From Actinokineospora sp. NBRC 105648 (GTDB lineage Bacteria > Actinomycetota > Actinomycetes > Mycobacteriales > Pseudonocardiaceae), in the NCBI RefSeq assembly GCF_030269645.1, contig NZ_BSTR01000042.1, forward strand, positions 1 to 64,000: a stretch of 64,000 nucleotides of DNA, in the 5' to 3' direction. The notes beneath the pieces were generated by a model. That model ran no database searches. It was given only the letters and a program-made list of their open reading frames with translations, and had not been told where the DNA came from. Below are positions 50,254 to 59,719 of this stretch, one piece after another. The position numbers and the translations under genes were made by a program. Positions within the stretch are counted from its first letter, which is position 1. The number at the start of each line of letters is the position of its first letter.

Positions 50254-50786
50254 GGCGGGTCCTCGCCGCGGCGGGTGGGCTGACCCTGGCCGTGCCCGCC
50301 GACGGCGACGCCGAGCTGATGGCCGCGGGCTGGGACTCGGCGTTCGACGTCGACCCCGACGACCGCCCGCAGGCGCCGCCGGTCGGGTTGGTCAGGGCCG
50401 TCTTGCTCGACTCGCCGACCAGTGAGCTGCTCGGCCAGCTGAGTTGGCACCAGGTCGGCTGGGGCCGCACCCGGGCGTGCGCGGCGTGGAACCTCGGTAT
50501 CGCGCTCTTGCCCGCCGCGCGTGGGCGAGGCGCGGGTGTGGGGTCCTTGCGGCTGTTGATCGAGCACCTCTTCGCCACCACCGACCTGGATCGCGTAGAG
50601 GCCGCGACAGACGTGGACAACGCTGCCGCCCGGCGAGCGCTAACCGCAGCTGGGTTGCGCGAAGAGGGCATCGTGCGCGGCGCACAGCTGCGCGGGGGCG
50701 TGCGGCGGGACCTGGTTCTGCTCGGGCTGCTCAGGAGCGACCTGGACTGTTACTCCAGGTCACAGAAAAATCCGTTCGGACCCTAG
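50250..50786 (+). CDS. GNAT acetyltransferase, RimJ/RimL type
   Basis: 178 aa. GTG overlaps the guaB3 stop (GTGA). NLGIALLPAARGRGAGVGSLRLLIEHLF is the acetyl-CoA loop and RVEAATDVDNAAARRALTAAGL the C-terminal motif of the Acetyltransf_3 group. It stands between guaB3 and the ChoD-like gene, a place empty in Mtb. Substrate unknown. Confidence 0.85.
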   Translation: MRRVLAAAGGLTLAVPADGDAELMAAGWDSAFDVDPDDRPQAPPVGLVRAVLLDSPTSELLGQLSWHQVGWGRTRACAAWNLGIALLPAARGRGAGVGSLRLLIEHLFATTDLDRVEAATDVDNAAARRALTAAGLREEGIVRGAQLRGGVRRDLVLLGLLRSDLDCYSRSQKNPFGP

Positions 50787-50818
50787 CCGGGGTCCCGACC
50801 AGCGCATAACCTCAGTCC

Positions 50819-52570
50819 ATGGGCGCGCAACTCACCGGTAACAAGCCGGACTTCGACGTCGTCGTGGTCGGCTCGGGCTTCGGCGGCAGCGTCGCCGCAC
50901 TGCGGCTGACCGAGAAGGGCTACCGGGTCGCGGTGGTGGAGGCCGGTCGCCGGTTCGCCGACGACGAGTTCGCCAAGACGTCCTGGGACATCCGGAACTA
51001 CCTGTGGGCGCCGCGGCTCGGGTGCTTCGGCATCCAGCGCATCCACCTGCTCAAGGACGTCCTGGTGCTCGCGGGCGCGGGGGTCGGCGGCGGGTCGCTG
51101 GTGTACGCGAACACGCTCTACCGGCCGCTCAAGCCGTTCTACGCCGACCGCCAGTGGGCGCACATCACCGACTGGGAGTCCGAGCTCGGCCCGCACTACG
51201 ACCAGGCGTCCCGGATGCTCGGCGTGGTCACCAACCCGACGGTGACGCCGTCGGACGAGGTGATGCGCAAGGTCGCGGCCGACATGGGCGTGGCCGACAC
51301 CTACCACCCGACCCCGGTGGGCGTGTACTTCGGCGCGGCGGGCAAGCGGGCGGCCGACCCGTACTTCGGCGGCGCGGGACCGGAACGCACGGGGTGCACC
51401 GAGTGCGGGTCGTGCATGACCGGGTGCCGGGTGGGGGCCAAGAACACATTGGTCAAGAACTACCTGTACCTCGCGGAGAAGGGTGGGGCGCAGGTCATCC
51501 CGCTCACCACCGTCACCAGCGTGCGCCCGCGCGGGGATGGCTCTTACGAGATCGACGTGCGCAAGACCGGTACGCGGTCGAAGAAGTTCCGCTCCACCAT
51601 CACCGCAGGGCAGGTAGTCCTAGCGGCGGGCACGTGGGGCACGCAGAACCTCTTGCACGACATGCGTGATTCCGGCACCCTGCCGAGGCTTTCCGCGCGG
51701 CTGGGCGAGCTGACCCGCACCAACTCCGAGGCGATCCTCGGCGCGGGCCGCACCTCGGTCGACCCCGAACACGACTACAGCCGCGGTGTGGCGATCACGT
51801 CCTCGATCCACCCGGACGAGACGACGCACATCGAACCGGTGCGCTACGGCAAGGGCAGCAACGCGATGAGCCTGCTGCAGACGATCGCCACCGACGGCGC
51901 GTCGCCCGTCCCGCGGTACCGGCAGGCGCTCCGGTTCATGCTCCGGCACCCGGTGCAGACCGCACAGCTGCTGCAGGGCTACCGGTGGAGCGAGCGGACG
52001 GTGATCTTGCTCGTCATGCAGAGCCTGGACAACTCGATCACCACCTACACCCGGCGCGGGCTGTTCGGGCGGCGCCGGTACACCTCCAGGCAGGGCCACG
52101 GCGAACCCAACCCGTCGTTCATCCCGGCCGGGCACGAGGCCAACCAGCTCACCGCCAAGCACATCGGCGGCATGGCGGGCGGCACCTGGGGCGACCTGGT
52201 CGACGTCCCGATCACCGCGCACTTCATCGGCGGCTGCGCGATGGGCGGCAGCGCCGAGGACGGCGTGATCGATCCCTACCACCGCGTCTACGACTACCCA
52301 GGTATCTCCGTGGTCGACGGTTCCGCGATCACCGCGAACCTGGGCGTGAACCCGTCGCTGACGATCACCGCCCAGGCCGAGCGCGCGTTCTCGCTTTGGC
52401 CCAACAAGGGCGACGCGGACCCACGTCCCCGGCAGGGGGCCGCCTACGAACGACTCACCCCGGTCGCCCCGATCCGGCCCGCGGTCCCGGCCGAGGCGCC
52501 GGGTGCGCTCCGGCTACCGATCGTGCGCGTCAACGGCGCTCCGCGCGAAACCGCCGTCCGCCAGCCCTGA
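50819..52570 (+). CDS. choD: GMC-family oxidoreductase, ChoD-like
   Basis: 583 aa flavoprotein. VVVVGSGFGGSVAALRL is the FAD dinucleotide fold; GAGVGGGSLVYANTLYRP and the C-terminal FIGGCAMGGS...DYPGISVVDGSAITANLGVNPSLTI with catalytic His/Asn follow. A CTECGSCMTGCRVGAKNT cluster resembles an iron-sulfur ligand set and is typical of this subgroup. Mtb Rv3409c occupies the same position. Named a cholesterol oxidase in Mtb, but the true substrate is uncertain. Confidence 0.88.
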   Translation: MGAQLTGNKPDFDVVVVGSGFGGSVAALRLTEKGYRVAVVEAGRRFADDEFAKTSWDIRNYLWAPRLGCFGIQRIHLLKDVLVLAGAGVGGGSLVYANTLYRPLKPFYADRQWAHITDWESELGPHYDQASRMLGVVTNPTVTPSDEVMRKVAADMGVADTYHPTPVGVYFGAAGKRAADPYFGGAGPERTGCTECGSCMTGCRVGAKNTLVKNYLYLAEKGGAQVIPLTTVTSVRPRGDGSYEIDVRKTGTRSKKFRSTITAGQVVLAAGTWGTQNLLHDMRDSGTLPRLSARLGELTRTNSEAILGAGRTSVDPEHDYSRGVAITSSIHPDETTHIEPVRYGKGSNAMSLLQTIATDGASPVPRYRQALRFMLRHPVQTAQLLQGYRWSERTVILLVMQSLDNSITTYTRRGLFGRRRYTSRQGHGEPNPSFIPAGHEANQLTAKHIGGMAGGTWGDLVDVPITAHFIGGCAMGGSAEDGVIDPYHRVYDYPGISVVDGSAITANLGVNPSLTITAQAERAFSLWPNKGDADPRPRQGAAYERLTPVAPIRPAVPAEAPGALRLPIVRVNGAPRETAVRQP

Positions 52571-52619
52571 CTGACACGCCGGTCACGCGCGGGGGTTCGA
52601 CGCCGAGGACAATCGGGCT

Positions 52620-54059
52620 ATGAGCCCGCGCAGCAAAGGTCGCAAGACCGCTCACAAGCCAGTTGGCGGCCCCAGGCTGGTGGAGGGAGGTCAAGAGGCG
52701 TGCGACTGCCCTGACTGCCAGGGGCTGCCCACACGAGTGAGCGCTCTGATCGACGAGCTGCTCAAGACCGGGGCGGCGCTGGCGACATCGCCGGACCCAC
52801 TGGACACCGAGCTGATCGCGGCCTCGTTCCTCAGTATCGGGACGCTCGCGGCGGAGGCGTTCGCCGACGCTCTCGTGCAGGTACTCATACCGGACATCGA
52901 GGCCCGCGGCGGCGTCGGCGCGGTGGCGCTGCTGCTCTGCCTCGGCGCCATCGCAGGGGACGCCCGTTCGTCCGAAGCCGCTGCCGCGGCTGCCGGCCGG
53001 CTCGTCCGCTCGGGCGCGCCCGAGCCCGCCTGGGCCGCTGAGCTGGCGACGCCGGTCCGAGCGACGGATCTGGTGCGGCTCACGAGCGGGCACGCGGCCC
53101 CGTCGATGCTCGTTGGCGTGTTCCACCGGGCGCGGCGGTCGCACGCCGTCCTGGTGGCCGTTGACCCAGACGGCGTGGCGCAGGGCGTCTTCCTCACCGG
53201 TGCGCGTGAGCTCCCCGACATCGTGCGGGCCATCGCGGCGAGTGGAGACCTCCGGCCTGAGGCGATCAGTCCGGCCGAGTACCGGCTGCTGCTGGAACAG
53301 GCCTTGGACGCCCGGCTGGACCGCGACCTGACCGAGGGGCTCGCCGAGCTCTCGGAGGACGAGGAGGACGGCCCTGGCTACAGCACCCTGTCGGTGCTGC
53401 TGCGCGCCCGCTTGGCCACCCTGCCCTGGCCGGAGGACCTCGCGGCGGAGGTGCCGGACGCCGTCGTCCTGCCCTACCGGAAGCCGCCCCGGCGGCGGTC
53501 GTCCGGGCAGGCCCCGGTGTACCAGCTCAAGATCGGCCTATCCGGTGCCAAGCCGCCGATCTGGCGCAGGCTGGAGGTTCCCGCCGACACCACCCTCGCC
53601 GGGCTGCACCAGGTGATCCAGCGCTCGTTCGACTGGGACGACAGCCACCTGCACGAGTTCGAGACCCCGTTCGGCGAGTTCGGCGTGCCGGAGCAGGGGC
53701 TCGGGCACCCGGCCACGACCTCGGTGACGCTGGAGCAGGTCGCCCCGGGCGCTGGGGCGAGGTTCGGCTACCGGTACGACTTCGGGGACAGCTGGGCCCA
53801 CGACATCCTGGTCGAGAAGGTGCTCGACCGGCGGCCCGACGTCGCCTACCCCCGGTGCACCGGGGGCAGGCGCGCGGCGCCCCCGGAGGACTGCGGCGGC
53901 CTGTGGGGCTACGCCGGGCTCGTCGAGACGCTGGCGGACCCGGCCCACGAGGACCACGCCGAGCTGCTCAGGTGGCTCGGGATCGCCGACGCGGCCGAGT
54001 TCGACCCGGCTCGGTTCAGCGCCGCCGAGGTGACCGAGGCCCTGTCCGACCTGCGCTGA
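52620..54059 (+). CDS. pRiA4b ORF-3-like domain protein
   Basis: 479 aa. The C-terminal half (from about residue 298) is the plasmid pRiA4b ORF-3 domain: YQLKIGLSGAKPPIWRRLEVP, HQVIQRSFDWDDSHLHEF, YRYDFGDSWAHDI and PPEDCGGLWGYAGLVE. The N-terminal 290 residues have an Arg/Lys start, an EACDCPDCQGLP cysteine cluster and Ala-rich helices of unknown role. This domain is common in mobile and accessory DNA; function unknown. Confidence 0.85.
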   Translation: MSPRSKGRKTAHKPVGGPRLVEGGQEACDCPDCQGLPTRVSALIDELLKTGAALATSPDPLDTELIAASFLSIGTLAAEAFADALVQVLIPDIEARGGVGAVALLLCLGAIAGDARSSEAAAAAAGRLVRSGAPEPAWAAELATPVRATDLVRLTSGHAAPSMLVGVFHRARRSHAVLVAVDPDGVAQGVFLTGARELPDIVRAIAASGDLRPEAISPAEYRLLLEQALDARLDRDLTEGLAELSEDEEDGPGYSTLSVLLRARLATLPWPEDLAAEVPDAVVLPYRKPPRRRSSGQAPVYQLKIGLSGAKPPIWRRLEVPADTTLAGLHQVIQRSFDWDDSHLHEFETPFGEFGVPEQGLGHPATTSVTLEQVAPGAGARFGYRYDFGDSWAHDILVEKVLDRRPDVAYPRCTGGRRAAPPEDCGGLWGYAGLVETLADPAHEDHAELLRWLGIADAAEFDPARFSAAEVTEALSDLR

Positions 54060-54147
54060 CCGCGAGGTTGTCCACAATGCCGTGAGTCGTCCACCGGTCG
54101 CGGGCCGACCCTGTACCGAGGCGCCGACCGGTGGCAGTGTTGCGGTC

Positions 54148-55113
54148 GTGACGAAAGCATTCGCATCCAGCGCCGACCTCGAGCGCAAAGTCGAGACCTT
54201 CACCGAGCTCGCGGACGGCGTCTACGCGCTGACCGCCGAGGGCGACCCCAACGTGGGTGCCATCGAGGGCGAGGACTTCCTGGTCTGCTTCGAGGCCCGG
54301 GCGACACCGGTGGCGGCGCGCCGGTGGCTCGACCTGCTGCGCGAGCGCACCGACAAGCCAGTCCGCTACCTGGTGCTGAGCCACTACCACGCGGTCCGCG
54401 TGCTGGGTGCCAGCGCCTTCGACGCCCAGGAGATCGTCACCCACGAGACCACCCGCGCGCTGATCGCCGAGCGCGGGGAGGCGGACTGGGCCAGCGAGTT
54501 CGGGCGGATGCCGCGGCTGTTCGAGGAGCCCGCGAGCATCCCCGGGCTGACCTGGCCGACGCTGACCTTCACCGACCGGATGGTCATCCCGCTCGGCGGC
54601 ACCCGGGGCGACCTGGTGCTCGCCCACTGCGGCCGCGGGCACACCGCGGGCGACATCGTCGCCTGGCTGCCGCAGCAGAAGATCCTGTTCGCGGGCGACC
54701 TGGTCGAGGCGCAGGCCGCGCTCTACACCGGCGACGCCTTCCACGACGACTGGGCGACGTCCACTTTGGACAACATCGGCGCGTTCGGGGCCGAGACGCT
54801 GGTCGGTGGCCGCGGCGCGGTGGCCCGGGGCCGGGCGGCGGTGGACGCCGCGGTCGCGCAGAGCAGGCACTTCCTCGACGAGCTGCGCCGGATCGTCGGC
54901 GAGGTGCACGGTCGCGGCGGCACCGTCGGCGAGGCGTTCCGCGCCACGCACACCGCGCTGGAGCCGGAGTACGGCCGCTGGCCGATCTTCGAGCACTGCC
55001 TGCCCTTCGACGTGCAGCGCTACTGGGACGAGCTCGGCGGGCACGACTGGCCGGTCGTCTGGACCGCCGAACGCGACCGCGAGGTGTGGGCGGCGCTGCA
55101 GGAGGGGGAGTGA
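54148..55113 (+). CDS. Metallo-beta-lactamase-fold hydrolase with altered metal motif
   Basis: 321 aa. The fold is indicated by TELADGVYALTAEGDPNVG, VLSHYHAVRVLGASAF, LAHCGRGHTAGDIVAWL (third His and the GHT motif) and ILFAGDLVEAQAAL (Asp). The usual HxHxDH is HYHAVR here, so the Asp and following His of the second metal site are missing; it may bind one metal or be inactive. GTG 54148. The FAD monooxygenase overlaps its stop (GTGA), implying a shared pathway. Confidence 0.85.
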   Translation: MTKAFASSADLERKVETFTELADGVYALTAEGDPNVGAIEGEDFLVCFEARATPVAARRWLDLLRERTDKPVRYLVLSHYHAVRVLGASAFDAQEIVTHETTRALIAERGEADWASEFGRMPRLFEEPASIPGLTWPTLTFTDRMVIPLGGTRGDLVLAHCGRGHTAGDIVAWLPQQKILFAGDLVEAQAALYTGDAFHDDWATSTLDNIGAFGAETLVGGRGAVARGRAAVDAAVAQSRHFLDELRRIVGEVHGRGGTVGEAFRATHTALEPEYGRWPIFEHCLPFDVQRYWDELGGHDWPVVWTAERDREVWAALQEGE

Positions 55114-56975
55114 GCGAGCCGGTCCTGGTCGTCGGCGCCGGTCCGGTGGGGATGGCGGGCGCGCTGGTCCTGGCCAGGCACGGCGTCCCCACCATCGTCG
55201 TCGACGCGCTGCCCGGGCGGCTGCTGGAGGGCAGCCGGGCGATCTGCGTGCAGCGCGACGTGCTCGACGTGCTGCACCGGGTCGAGGCGGGCTGGCCGGT
55301 GGTCGAGGCCGGGGTCACCTGGTACTCGGGCCGGATCTTCTACCGCGAGCACGAGGTCGTCACGATGAACCTCGTCGAGCCCGCGCCCGGGCACTTCCCG
55401 CCGTTCGTCAACACCCCGCAGAACAGCATCGAGCACGTCCTGGAGCAGCGGGTGCTGGCCGAGCCGCTGATCGACCTGCGGTACTCGACGAGGGCCGTCG
55501 ACATCGACCAGGACGAGGACGGTGTGACCCTGCGGCTCGAGGGTCCCGAGGGTGACTACACCGTGCGCGGCACGCACTGCATCGCCGCGGACGGCAGCCG
55601 CTCGACCATCCGCAAGCTGCTCGGGCTCAGCTTCGACGGGCACTCCTTCGACGACAAGTTCCTGATCACCGACATCCGCGCCGACTTCGCCTACCCGGTG
55701 CCCGAGCGGCGGTTCTACTTCGACCCGGAGTGGAACCCGGGCCGCCAGGCCCTGCTGCACCCGCAGCCGGACTCGGTCTGGCGGATCGACTGGCAGGTGC
55801 CGGTCGACTACGACCTGGCGGCCGAGCAGGAGAGCGGCGAGCTGCACGTGCGCATCCGCAAGGTGCTCGGCGACATCGACTACGAGCTGGTGTGGGCCTC
55901 GCTCTACCGGTTCCACCAGCGCCGGGTGCCGCGCCTGGCGGTCGGCCGGGTGCTGCTCTGCGGCGACTCGGCGCACATCATGAGCCCGTTCGGCGCCCGC
56001 GGCATGAACTCCGGCCTGGCCGACGTGGAGAACGCGGCGTGGAAGATCGCCGCCGTCCGCCGCGGCTGGGGCGGTCCCGGGCTGCTGGCCTCCTACGACC
56101 TCGAACGCGGCCCGGCCACCGACGAGAACCTGCGGGTCACCGGCACCACCATGCGCTTCCTGTGCCCCGCCGACGACGACGAGTGGGCCCGCAGGCGGGA
56201 GGTGCTGGAGCGCAGCGTCACCGATCCGGCGGTTCGCGCCGACATCGACTCCGGCAAGCTGTCCGAGCCGTTCTGGTACCTGGACTCGCCGCTGACCACA
56301 CCGGCGCCGGCGGCGGAGCTGGCGGCCTTCCCCCGGGCGGCCGGGCAGCCCAGGCCGCCGCTGGCCGGTGTCCTGTTGCCCGACCTGCCGATGCCCGGCG
56401 GCACCCGGCTGCGCGACCACCTGGGTCTCCGCTTCACCGTGCTGGCCGCCCGCGACGCCGCCCTGCCCGAACTCGACGGTGCCCCCGGGCAGCCGGCACC
56501 CGGTCCCGAGCCCTCGACGAACGCCACCCAGCCGCACTCGGCGCTGCACGACGGGGCAGGCACCACCCGTTCGACCACCGGCGTACCCACCTTGGGACCG
56601 CCCAGCACGGATGGGTCCCCGCAGCGGGTCCTGGCCGATCCTGCGGGCCGAGTGGCCACCCCGTCGCCCGCGCGGGCAGCCGAGTCGGCGGTCCAGGTCG
56701 GTCGAACGGAGCAGGCGGTCGCCTCCTGGTCCAACCCGCACGGGGTCGGTCAGGACATCACCGTGCTGCGGGTGCCCGACGACGTGGCGGCCGCGCTGCG
56801 GATCGGTCCGGACGGGGCGGCGCTCGTGCGGCCGGACGGCTACCTCGCCGCGGTGTTACCGAGCGTCCATTCGGCCCAATCGCTGGTGGCGGCGGTGCTG
56901 CGGGCCTCGGGGAGATCGGTTTCGGGCTGGGAAAAACAACCCTCGCCGGTGTCTACTGGGAACGGACACGGCTAG
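55110..56975 (+). CDS. FAD-dependent aromatic monooxygenase
   Basis: 621 aa of the PHBH/FAD_binding_3 type. LVVGAGPVGMAGALVLARHG binds ADP, IAADGSRSTIRKLLG is the DG motif, LLCGDSAHIMSPFGARGMNSG the GD motif. A Pro/Ser/Thr-rich insertion at about 456-545 separates the catalytic part from a thioredoxin-like C-terminal domain (VTVLRVP-type strands, GPDGAALVRPDGYLA). Likely hydroxylates a phenolic compound together with the MBL-fold partner upstream. Confidence 0.9.
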   Translation: MSEPVLVVGAGPVGMAGALVLARHGVPTIVVDALPGRLLEGSRAICVQRDVLDVLHRVEAGWPVVEAGVTWYSGRIFYREHEVVTMNLVEPAPGHFPPFVNTPQNSIEHVLEQRVLAEPLIDLRYSTRAVDIDQDEDGVTLRLEGPEGDYTVRGTHCIAADGSRSTIRKLLGLSFDGHSFDDKFLITDIRADFAYPVPERRFYFDPEWNPGRQALLHPQPDSVWRIDWQVPVDYDLAAEQESGELHVRIRKVLGDIDYELVWASLYRFHQRRVPRLAVGRVLLCGDSAHIMSPFGARGMNSGLADVENAAWKIAAVRRGWGGPGLLASYDLERGPATDENLRVTGTTMRFLCPADDDEWARRREVLERSVTDPAVRADIDSGKLSEPFWYLDSPLTTPAPAAELAAFPRAAGQPRPPLAGVLLPDLPMPGGTRLRDHLGLRFTVLAARDAALPELDGAPGQPAPGPEPSTNATQPHSALHDGAGTTRSTTGVPTLGPPSTDGSPQRVLADPAGRVATPSPARAAESAVQVGRTEQAVASWSNPHGVGQDITVLRVPDDVAAALRIGPDGAALVRPDGYLAAVLPSVHSAQSLVAAVLRASGRSVSGWEKQPSPVSTGNGHG

Positions 56976-57030
56976 CAGTCGGGCTCCCGCGGTGCTGAGA
57001 TCAGGTCCTCGCGGGTGGAAGGTCGGGGAC

Positions 57031-58551
57031 TTGATCAGCAGGAGAACATTTCTGCGGGCGGCGGGCATCAGCACGGCGGCGGCGACCGCGGCATCGTGTT
57101 CCGGGGGGACGGCACCACGGGGTCCCCAACCGACCACCGCCCCCGGGAGCAGCGTGACCAACCAGCCGACCACCCGCCCCGCCGCGGTCCCGCCCGACTG
57201 GGAGGGACTGCGGTCGCGGCTGGGCGGCGGCCTGCACCGGATCGGCCAGGACGGCTACGACACGGCCCGCCGCTCGTACAACCCGCTGTTCGACAAGCAG
57301 GCACCCGCCGCGGTGGCGACCTGTTCGAAGACCGAGCACGTCCAGGCGTGCGTCAGCCTGGCGCGCGACGCGCGCCTGCCGGTGGCGGCCCGCAGCGGCG
57401 GGCACAGCTACACGGGCTACTCGGCCCCCGACGGCGGCCTGGTCGTCGACCTGGGCGGCATGTCCGCTGTGGACGTCCGCGCCGACGGCACAGCCGTGGT
57501 CGGCGCGGGCGCTCGGCTGATCGAGGTCTACGCCGCGCTGGCCGCCGCGGGCCGGGCACTGCCCGCGGGCAGCTGCCCGACGGTCGGCATCGGCGGGCTC
57601 ACCCTGGGCGGCGGCATCGGGGTGCTCACCCGCAAGTACGGCCTGACCTGCGACAACCTGGTGTCCGCCGAGGTGGTCACGGCCGAGGGCACGATCCGCA
57701 CCGCGTCCGAGAGCAGCGAGCCCGACCTGTTCTGGGCGCTGCGCGGTGGTGGCGGCGGGAACTTCGGCATCGTCACCTCGTTCACCTTCGCCACGGTCCC
57801 CGCGCCCAGCCTGGCGGTCTTCCAGCTCACCTACCCGGAGGGCTCGGTCGCCGACGTGGTCGGCGCCTGGCAGGAGTGGACGGCGAGCGCCCCGGACGAG
57901 CTGTGGTCCAACGTGGTCATCACCGGCGGCGCGGCCACGAAGTGCCGGGTCAACGGGTGCTTCGTCGGGCCGCAGTCGGGCCTGAACCCGCTGCTGGACC
58001 GCTTGGTCGCTCGCGCGGGCAAGCCCTCCGGCCGCTCGGTGAGCCAGCGCGCCTACCTCGACGCCATGCGCTATTTCGCCGGTTGCGCCAACCGCTCGAT
58101 CGCCCAGTGCGGCCCCGAGTCGCTCCCCCGCGAGACCTTCGTGGCGTCCTCGCGCGTGCTCCCCACCGCGGTCGCCGACCCGAACGCCCTCGCCGACCTG
58201 CTCGTCGGCCGCACCGACATGGACCTGCTACTGGACTCCCTCGGCGGCGCCGTGTCCAGAGTGGACCCGACGGCCACCCCCTTCCCGCACCGCAAGGCGT
58301 TGGCCACCGCCCAGATCTACCAGAAGACCACCGTGGACAAACAGCCCGAGGCCGCCAGGGCGGTCGCCGAGGTCCGCGACGCCCTGGCCCGCCTGGGCGC
58401 CCGCGGCGGCTACGTGAACTACATCGAGGCCGCCATGCCCGACTGGGGCCTGGCCTACTACGGCTCCAACATCAACCGCCTGAACAGCGTGGCCCGCCGC
58501 TACGACCCGGACCAGGTCTTCACCTTCGCCCAGTCCATCCACCGCGCCTGA
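57031..58551 (+). CDS. Exported FAD-linked oxidase, berberine-bridge-enzyme type
   Basis: 506 aa. TTG 57031 is chosen because GGAAGG lies 8-13 nt upstream and no ATG/GTG is in frame near the signal. The N-terminus has a twin-Arg motif SRRTFLRAAG and a possible lipobox ending in AASC, so Tat export as a lipoprotein is likely. FAD-binding PCMH domain: VAARSGGHSYTGYS with the 8-alpha-linked His, GGLTLGGGIG, and GLTCDNL with a candidate 6-S-cysteinyl Cys, i.e. bicovalent FAD. The BBE tail NRLNSVARRYDPDQVF closes the protein. Substrate unknown. Confidence 0.9.
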   Translation: MISRRTFLRAAGISTAAATAASCSGGTAPRGPQPTTAPGSSVTNQPTTRPAAVPPDWEGLRSRLGGGLHRIGQDGYDTARRSYNPLFDKQAPAAVATCSKTEHVQACVSLARDARLPVAARSGGHSYTGYSAPDGGLVVDLGGMSAVDVRADGTAVVGAGARLIEVYAALAAAGRALPAGSCPTVGIGGLTLGGGIGVLTRKYGLTCDNLVSAEVVTAEGTIRTASESSEPDLFWALRGGGGGNFGIVTSFTFATVPAPSLAVFQLTYPEGSVADVVGAWQEWTASAPDELWSNVVITGGAATKCRVNGCFVGPQSGLNPLLDRLVARAGKPSGRSVSQRAYLDAMRYFAGCANRSIAQCGPESLPRETFVASSRVLPTAVADPNALADLLVGRTDMDLLLDSLGGAVSRVDPTATPFPHRKALATAQIYQKTTVDKQPEAARAVAEVRDALARLGARGGYVNYIEAAMPDWGLAYYGSNINRLNSVARRYDPDQVFTFAQSIHRA

Positions 58552-58734
58552 CCCGGGACCGCGGACCGCACGCGGTTCCGACCCTGACCAACCCCGTCGC
58601 AGGAGTCGCCGACCTCGCCCGCACCGCCTGACCGCAACAACCAACAAGGACTCCGTCCTCGCGACTCACAACAGTTGCGAGACGGTGCTTACGACCTCGT
58701 GCATGGCTGGGGGGCCGCGCGAGATGATCTTGGT

Positions 58735-59663
58735 GTGGGGTGTGCGGCGGTGGTGTCGAGTCGTCGGGTGACGGGCCTGTCGGCCCAGGTGATCGCGGAT
58801 CTGGTGGCGGGGGTCGGCCCGGTCTGGCAGGCCCGTGGGGACGCGCGATGTGCGGCTCGGCCACGGCTGCGCGCGGGCGCGAGGTACCGGTTGGTGTTCC
58901 TCGACCGGCTGTTGGCCACTCTGGTGCATCTTCGCCATGGTGTCCCCCACGACGTGCCGGCCGTGTGGTTGGGGGTGGGTTGGTCGACCGTCACACAGGC
59001 GGTCGACGAGATCCGTCCGATCCTGGCCGAGCGCGGATGCCGGGGCGGCGACTACCCGGCGGCCGCGGACCTTGGCCGAGGTGTCGACCACCTGGGCGCC
59101 ACAGGATCGGACGCGATCATGTGGTGCCACCGGGGTACGGGTGCGTCGTCGCGCGGCGAACACCGTTGACCGGGACCGGTTCGTCTCGGGCAAGAGCAGG
59201 CGGAACGCCGTCAAGACCATGATTGTCACCGATCCCGGGGGCAGGGTGTTGTTCCGCGGGGCCACCGTGCCCGGCTCGGTCGTCGACATCACCCGAGCCC
59301 GTGACAGCGGGCCACCCGAACTGCTGCCCGGGGCGCGGGGTATCCGGATCCTCGCCGACGCCGGGTATCAGGGCCTCGGCGCGCGGACCGGCGGTGCGGT
59401 GCACACGCCATCGCACCGCAAGTTCCGTCGGAACCCGCCGGCCTGGTACGAGGAACGCCATGCGGAGCAACGCAAAGCCCACTCATCACCGCAAAGCCCA
59501 CTCATCACCACGGATCCGCGTCGAACACGGCATCGGCCACCTGAAGAACCGGCGATCCCTCGCCCGCCACCCCGTGCGCCGCGACACCTTCGACCACACC
59601 GTCCGGGCCGTCGCCGCACTTCTGTCCGACCATCAGCACGATGACCACGCAACGCCACGGTGA
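58735..59663 (+). pseudogene. IS5-family transposase, frameshifted
   Basis: Family sequence is spread over three frames. Frame 1 gives YRLVFLDRLLATLVHLRHGV and DHLGATG; frame 2 gives RTLAEV, VRVRRRAANTVDRDRFVSGK, NAVKTMIVTD and ILADAGYQGLG; frame 3 gives RVEHGIGHLKNRRSLARH to the end. Several indels lie between about 59040 and 59170. The last shift is explained exactly by a 19-bp tandem duplication (59471-59508): with one copy removed, RKAHSSPRIRVEH reads in one frame. Confidence 0.9.
59471..59508. repeat. 19-bp tandem duplication disrupting the transposase
   Basis: The unit GCAAAGCCCACTCATCACC is present twice in direct succession within the IS5-type transposase frame. Nineteen bases shift the frame by +1. 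Confidence 0.85.
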
Positions 59664-59719
59664 CCCGCCACAACCAGTCAACGTCGTCGCGCGGCCCCAC
59701 CCAACCATCCACGAGGTCG

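Larger units (their letters stand above)
58692..59719 (+). mobile_element. IS5-family insertion sequence (IS1031/IS427-like), decayed
   Basis: 1028 bp. Terminal inverted repeats of about 30 bp begin CGACCTCGTG at 58692 and end CGAGGTCG at 59719, extending to ATGG and GGCCGCGCGA with a few mismatches. A 3-bp TTA duplication flanks it (58689-58691, 59720-59722), fitting the TNA targets of the IS1031 group. The single transposase gene is frameshifted. The right TTA is also the stop codon (TAA) of the neighbouring minus-strand gene. Confidence 0.88.
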
